NCBI GenBank assembly: GCA_003541875.1
Contig: DPLS01000183.1
Span: 1-8,806 of the forward strand
Direction: 5' to 3'
DNA from: Bacteroidota bacterium
GTDB taxonomy: Bacteria > Bacteroidota > Ignavibacteria > UBA10030 > UBA6906
DNA length: 8,806 bases
How positions within the stretch are numbered: position 1 is the first letter of the stretch; each line of letters starts with the position of its first letter. Positions 6,878 through 8,806 of the stretch are shown here, one piece after another. The notes beneath the pieces are model-generated. The model was not told the DNA's origin. It searched no databases and worked only from the letters and a program-made list of their open reading frames with translations. A program made the translations under genes and the position numbers.

Positions 6878-6908
6878 CAAAGGTAACGAAAGCCGTGTTG
6901 AGATTCAA
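6878..6908 (-). promoter_or_regulatory. polX: Predicted Bacteroidota-type promoter of the polX operon
   Basis: On the minus strand TTG (6908-6906) is followed after 20 bases by TACCTTTG (6885-6878). This fits the TAnnTTTG -7 element with an upstream TTG described for Bacteroidota. Transcription would start near 6871, leaving a leader of about 40 bases before the polX ATG at 6832. The 149-base gap to dusB leaves room for an independent promoter, although read-through from dusB is not excluded since no terminator hairpin is clear. Confidence 0.45.
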
Positions 6909-6981
6909 CAAAGAGATTGAGAGACAAGAAGCATTCCAAGCACGAAACGGGGTTTTTGGGGATGGAGTATCGAGTCGAGAG

Positions 6982-7992
6982 TTAAGCTGCAACCGTCTCG
7001 GAATCTTTCGGTATGATTCCGCCTGGAGGACTATAGTGCTCGAGAAACCGGGTAAGGTGTTCGAGAATTGATTCCGCTTCGGTGAATTGCATCAACTCCA
7101 TCCGGATTCTTGAGACGTGTGGGAGGCCGCGTAGAAAACCGGAATAGTGCTTTCGGAGCTCGATGACGCCCGAACGCTCCCCTTTGAATTCCACCGAAAG
7201 TTTCAGATGCTCTTTAAGAAGGTTCACACGGTCTTCAACGGTGGGCTCGGGAAGCAGACTGCCGGTTGCCAAAAAGTGTTTGGCCTGCCGGAAGATCCAA
7301 GGGTTCAATACCGCTCCTCTGCCGAGCATAACAGCATCAGCGCCGGTAGCATCAAACACACCCTTCACGTTCTGAGGTGTCACGATGTCTCCGTTGACGA
7401 TCACTGGAATAGAGACCGCCTCCTTGATCCTCGGTATCCAACTGTAGTCGACCTCTCCTTTGTGCCCCTGATCTCTGGTCCGGCAATGGACTGTCAAGGC
7501 CTTGATTCCCACGGTCTCGCACATCCTCGCTACATCCACAATGCGAATACTGTTCTTGTCCCAGCCGAGCCTTGTCTTCAGAGTAACCGGGGTTTTGACT
7601 GCATTGACGACAGTGGAGGCAATCTTCTCCATCTTGGGAAGGTCCCGCAACAATCCGGCGCCGGCACCCCGCATTGCAACGTCCTTCACCCAACAGCCGC
7701 AGTTGATGTCGATGAGGTCTGGATGGAAACTCTCCGCAAGCTGCGCAGCGCCTGCCATTGAAGAGATCTCACCTCCGTATATCTGGATGCCGATAGGACG
7801 CTCTTCTTCCCAAAAGGTCATCTTGTGCTGGGTCTTCTTCGACCCTCGGACAAGGCCTTCGGAGTTCACGAACTCGGTGTAGACAATGTCCGCCCCCAAC
7901 CGTTTGCAGATAACGCGGAACGGAAGATCCGTAACGTCTTCCATCGGGGCGAGAAGAATGCCATTGTGTAAGTCGATGTTTCCGATCTTCAT
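6982..7992 (-). CDS. dusB: tRNA-dihydrouridine synthase, DusB type
   Basis: A 336-residue flavoenzyme that reduces uridine in the tRNA D-loop, using FMN and NADPH. The N-terminus, LLAPMEDVTDLPFR, is the classic FMN-binding start of a TIM barrel, followed by YTEFVNSEGL, PIGIQIYGG and DLIDIN. The catalytic cysteine is Cys100 in DINCGCWVKDV (95-105); most family members read GCP here, so Trp101 replaces the usual proline. Lys139 (TLKTRLGW), His169 (TVHCRTR), the VNGDI loop and MLGRG phosphate-binding turn are all present, as is the C-terminal helical domain with LRKH and YSGF. The ATG at 7992 is preferred to a GTG two codons earlier (7998); neither has a strong ribosome binding site. It is divergent from the lipoprotein gene at 8104 and lies 149 bases upstream of polX. 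Confidence 0.96.
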   Translation of the reverse strand: MKIGNIDLHNGILLAPMEDVTDLPFRVICKRLGADIVYTEFVNSEGLVRGSKKTQHKMTFWEEERPIGIQIYGGEISSMAGAAQLAESFHPDLIDINCGCWVKDVAMRGAGAGLLRDLPKMEKIASTVVNAVKTPVTLKTRLGWDKNSIRIVDVARMCETVGIKALTVHCRTRDQGHKGEVDYSWIPRIKEAVSIPVIVNGDIVTPQNVKGVFDATGADAVMLGRGAVLNPWIFRQAKHFLATGSLLPEPTVEDRVNLLKEHLKLSVEFKGERSGVIELRKHYSGFLRGLPHVSRIRMELMQFTEAESILEHLTRFLEHYSPPGGIIPKDSETVAA

Positions 7993-8036
7993 GCACACAA
8001 GATACCCAAAACACTTCCGAGATACAACGGTGATTC

Positions 8037-8065
8037 TTGAAACTCGTCGACACTTTCCGTATGTT
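8037..8065 (+). promoter_or_regulatory. Predicted promoter of the cytochrome-like lipoprotein gene
   Basis: TTGAAA (8037-8042) and TATGTT (8060-8065) are separated by 17 bases. The TTG is 20 bases from the TATG box, the same geometry as the polX promoter. The start would be near 8072, giving a leader of about 30 bases. It lies in the 111-base gap shared with divergent dusB, for which I could not find a comparably good promoter. Confidence 0.45.
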
Positions 8066-8094
8066 GAAGGTAGAAACTGGTGATTGAATTGATG

Positions 8095-8101
8095 AGAGGA
8101 G
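8095..8101 (+). promoter_or_regulatory. Ribosome binding site with ambiguous start (ATG 8104 or GTG 8110)
   Basis: AGAGGAG is a strong Shine-Dalgarno sequence. It leaves only 2 bases to the ATG at 8104 but 8 bases, near the optimum, to the in-frame GTG at 8110. The upstream ATG at 8092 has no such site and is unlikely. Confidence 0.5.
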
Positions 8102-8103
8102 CA

Positions 8104-8505
8104 ATGCGAGTGCTGATCGAACCGCGGAAGATTGTTTTAGCGGTGAGCATTGTGGCTTTCGTTCTTTCGTGCAAAGACGAGAACCCGCAGGGACCAGATA
8201 TCGTCTTTCCCTCATCAAACGTAAGCTACTCACAGCACGTCCAGCCACTCTTCAACCAAGCGTGTACATTCGCTGGTTGCCATGATGACGGGCAACATCA
8301 AAGTCCTCTCAAACTTACCTCATGGGCAAATACGGTGATGATGGTTCCAGGCATCGTTGTAAGCGGGCGACCTGACCAGAGCATCCTGGTTTCCAAAATC
8401 CAGGGAAGCCTCGGCCAGCGAATGCCCCCAAATACCAATCCACTGAACCAGAACCAGATCAACGGAATCAGAACGTGGATTGCAGATTCAGCGAAGAACA
8501 ACTGA
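8104..8505 (+). CDS. Small c-type-cytochrome-like lipoprotein with a CX4CH motif
   Basis: A 133-residue predicted lipoprotein. A basic start is followed by a hydrophobic stretch (IVLAVSIVAFVLS) and lipobox cysteine Cys23 (V-L-S-C), then a short polar linker rich in Asp, Asn and Pro. The globular part opens with YSQHVQPLFNQAC and carries C54-T-F-A-G-C59-H60, a CX4CH variant of the haem-attachment site. LKLTSWAN follows, and RMPPN offers Met107 as a possible second haem ligand; the end resembles the I..WI..GA.nN finish of planctomycete-type cytochrome c domains. It may carry one covalent haem on the periplasmic side of a membrane, but this is inference. AGAGGAG (8095-8101) is very close to the ATG at 8104 and 8 bases from a GTG at 8110; either could be the true start, and both keep the signal peptide. 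No electron-transfer partner lies next to it. Confidence 0.82.
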   Translation: MRVLIEPRKIVLAVSIVAFVLSCKDENPQGPDIVFPSSNVSYSQHVQPLFNQACTFAGCHDDGQHQSPLKLTSWANTVMMVPGIVVSGRPDQSILVSKIQGSLGQRMPPNTNPLNQNQINGIRTWIADSAKNN

Positions 8506-8580
8506 GCTTGATGCGGAGACAGATTCAAGCGGCGGTCCACTCTTATACATCACGACGGACCCACCACTCAAGTCCTTCGT

Positions 8581-8806
8581 TCAAGCTTTTGAAAGGAAGT
8601 CAAGCACAGTAGAGTTGTAAAGGTTAGGGTTCTGGCTGTGCATGCTATGCGATGCACCAGCGATGATGAGATGTGGTGCTCCCGGCAAACAACGTAGAAG
8701 CTGTTCTGTAATCAGATGAAACATCCTCGGACTTGTCTCGCCGGAGAGCAGAAGCACCGGCACTTTGAGTCCACGGACTTCATCAAATGTCAGCGGTGTG
8801 AAATAC
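8581..8806 (-). CDS. Alpha/beta hydrolase, C-terminal part (cut by window end)
   Basis: The last 74 residues of an alpha/beta-hydrolase-fold enzyme; the frame stays open to the window end. The visible part matches the end of the fold. The VPVLLLSGETSP strand and turn often carry or precede the acid of the triad. A helix with ITEQLLRCLPGAP follows, then the LIIAGASHSMHSQNP loop, whose GASH histidine is the expected catalytic base, and the closing helix NSTVLDFLSKA. The nucleophile elbow lies outside the window, so substrate class and even catalytic competence cannot be judged. It converges on the lipoprotein gene with 75 bases between the stops. Confidence 0.88.
   Translation of the reverse strand, partial: YFTPLTFDEVRGLKVPVLLLSGETSPRMFHLITEQLLRCLPGAPHLIIAGASHSMHSQNPNLYNSTVLDFLSKA

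Noticed and set aside
6850..7071. 73-codon plus-strand frame preceded by GAGGAGGAA
   Set aside because: It overlaps dusB antisense, has no recognisable domain, and the Shine-Dalgarno-like run is only 2 bases from the ATG. It is kept as a finding but not annotated as a gene.
8506..8602. Possible terminator hairpins between the convergent genes (GCTTGA...TCAAGC at 8506-8530; TTCAA-gctt-TTGAA at 8580-8593)
   Set aside because: Both stems are short and A/T-rich or have a 13-base loop. Neither is followed by a T-run on either strand, and the second overlaps the hydrolase stop codon.

Overview
The window is an ordinary, densely coded piece of a Gram-negative bacterial chromosome with roughly even base composition. 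It holds ten protein genes, two of them cut by the window ends. I see no RNA gene, mobile element, CRISPR array or phage gene. Three things suggest the Bacteroidota/Chlorobiota/Ignavibacteriota side of the tree: a promoter of the TTG-N20-TAnnTTTG type before polX, a CX4CH-containing lipoprotein, and a DusB with Cys-Gly-Cys-Trp at its active site. This placement is inference. An outer-membrane barrel-like protein and a lipoprotein support a two-membrane envelope.

Layout. Positions 1-266 (minus) are the N-terminal part of a MoeB/ThiF-type adenylyltransferase. It diverges from an exported barrel-like protein resembling DUF1207 (338-1222, plus). All genes from 7992 down to 1261 are on the minus strand, in transcription order: dusB (7992-6982), then after 149 bases polX (6832-5087), a LiaF-like membrane protein (5071-4463), a DinB-like protein (4444-3974), a thioredoxin-like [2Fe-2S] ferredoxin (3971-3606), an unrecognised 315-residue protein (3594-2647) and nth (2629-1952). 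After another 139 bases comes an HD-domain hydrolase (1812-1261). Upstream of dusB, a small c-type-cytochrome-like lipoprotein (8104-8505) runs on the plus strand. It converges on the C-terminal end of an alpha/beta hydrolase (8806-8581, minus).

How the genes relate. polX to nth are separated by only 2 to 18 bases and look like one transcript. It starts with a repair polymerase that also carries a PHP nuclease/phosphatase domain, and ends with endonuclease III. Both enzymes belong to base-excision repair, so shared expression makes sense. The four genes between them have no obvious repair role. The one truly unknown gene is the 315-residue protein just upstream of nth. No previously undescribed multi-gene defence or mobile system is visible here. 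No gene-free stretch exceeds 150 bases.
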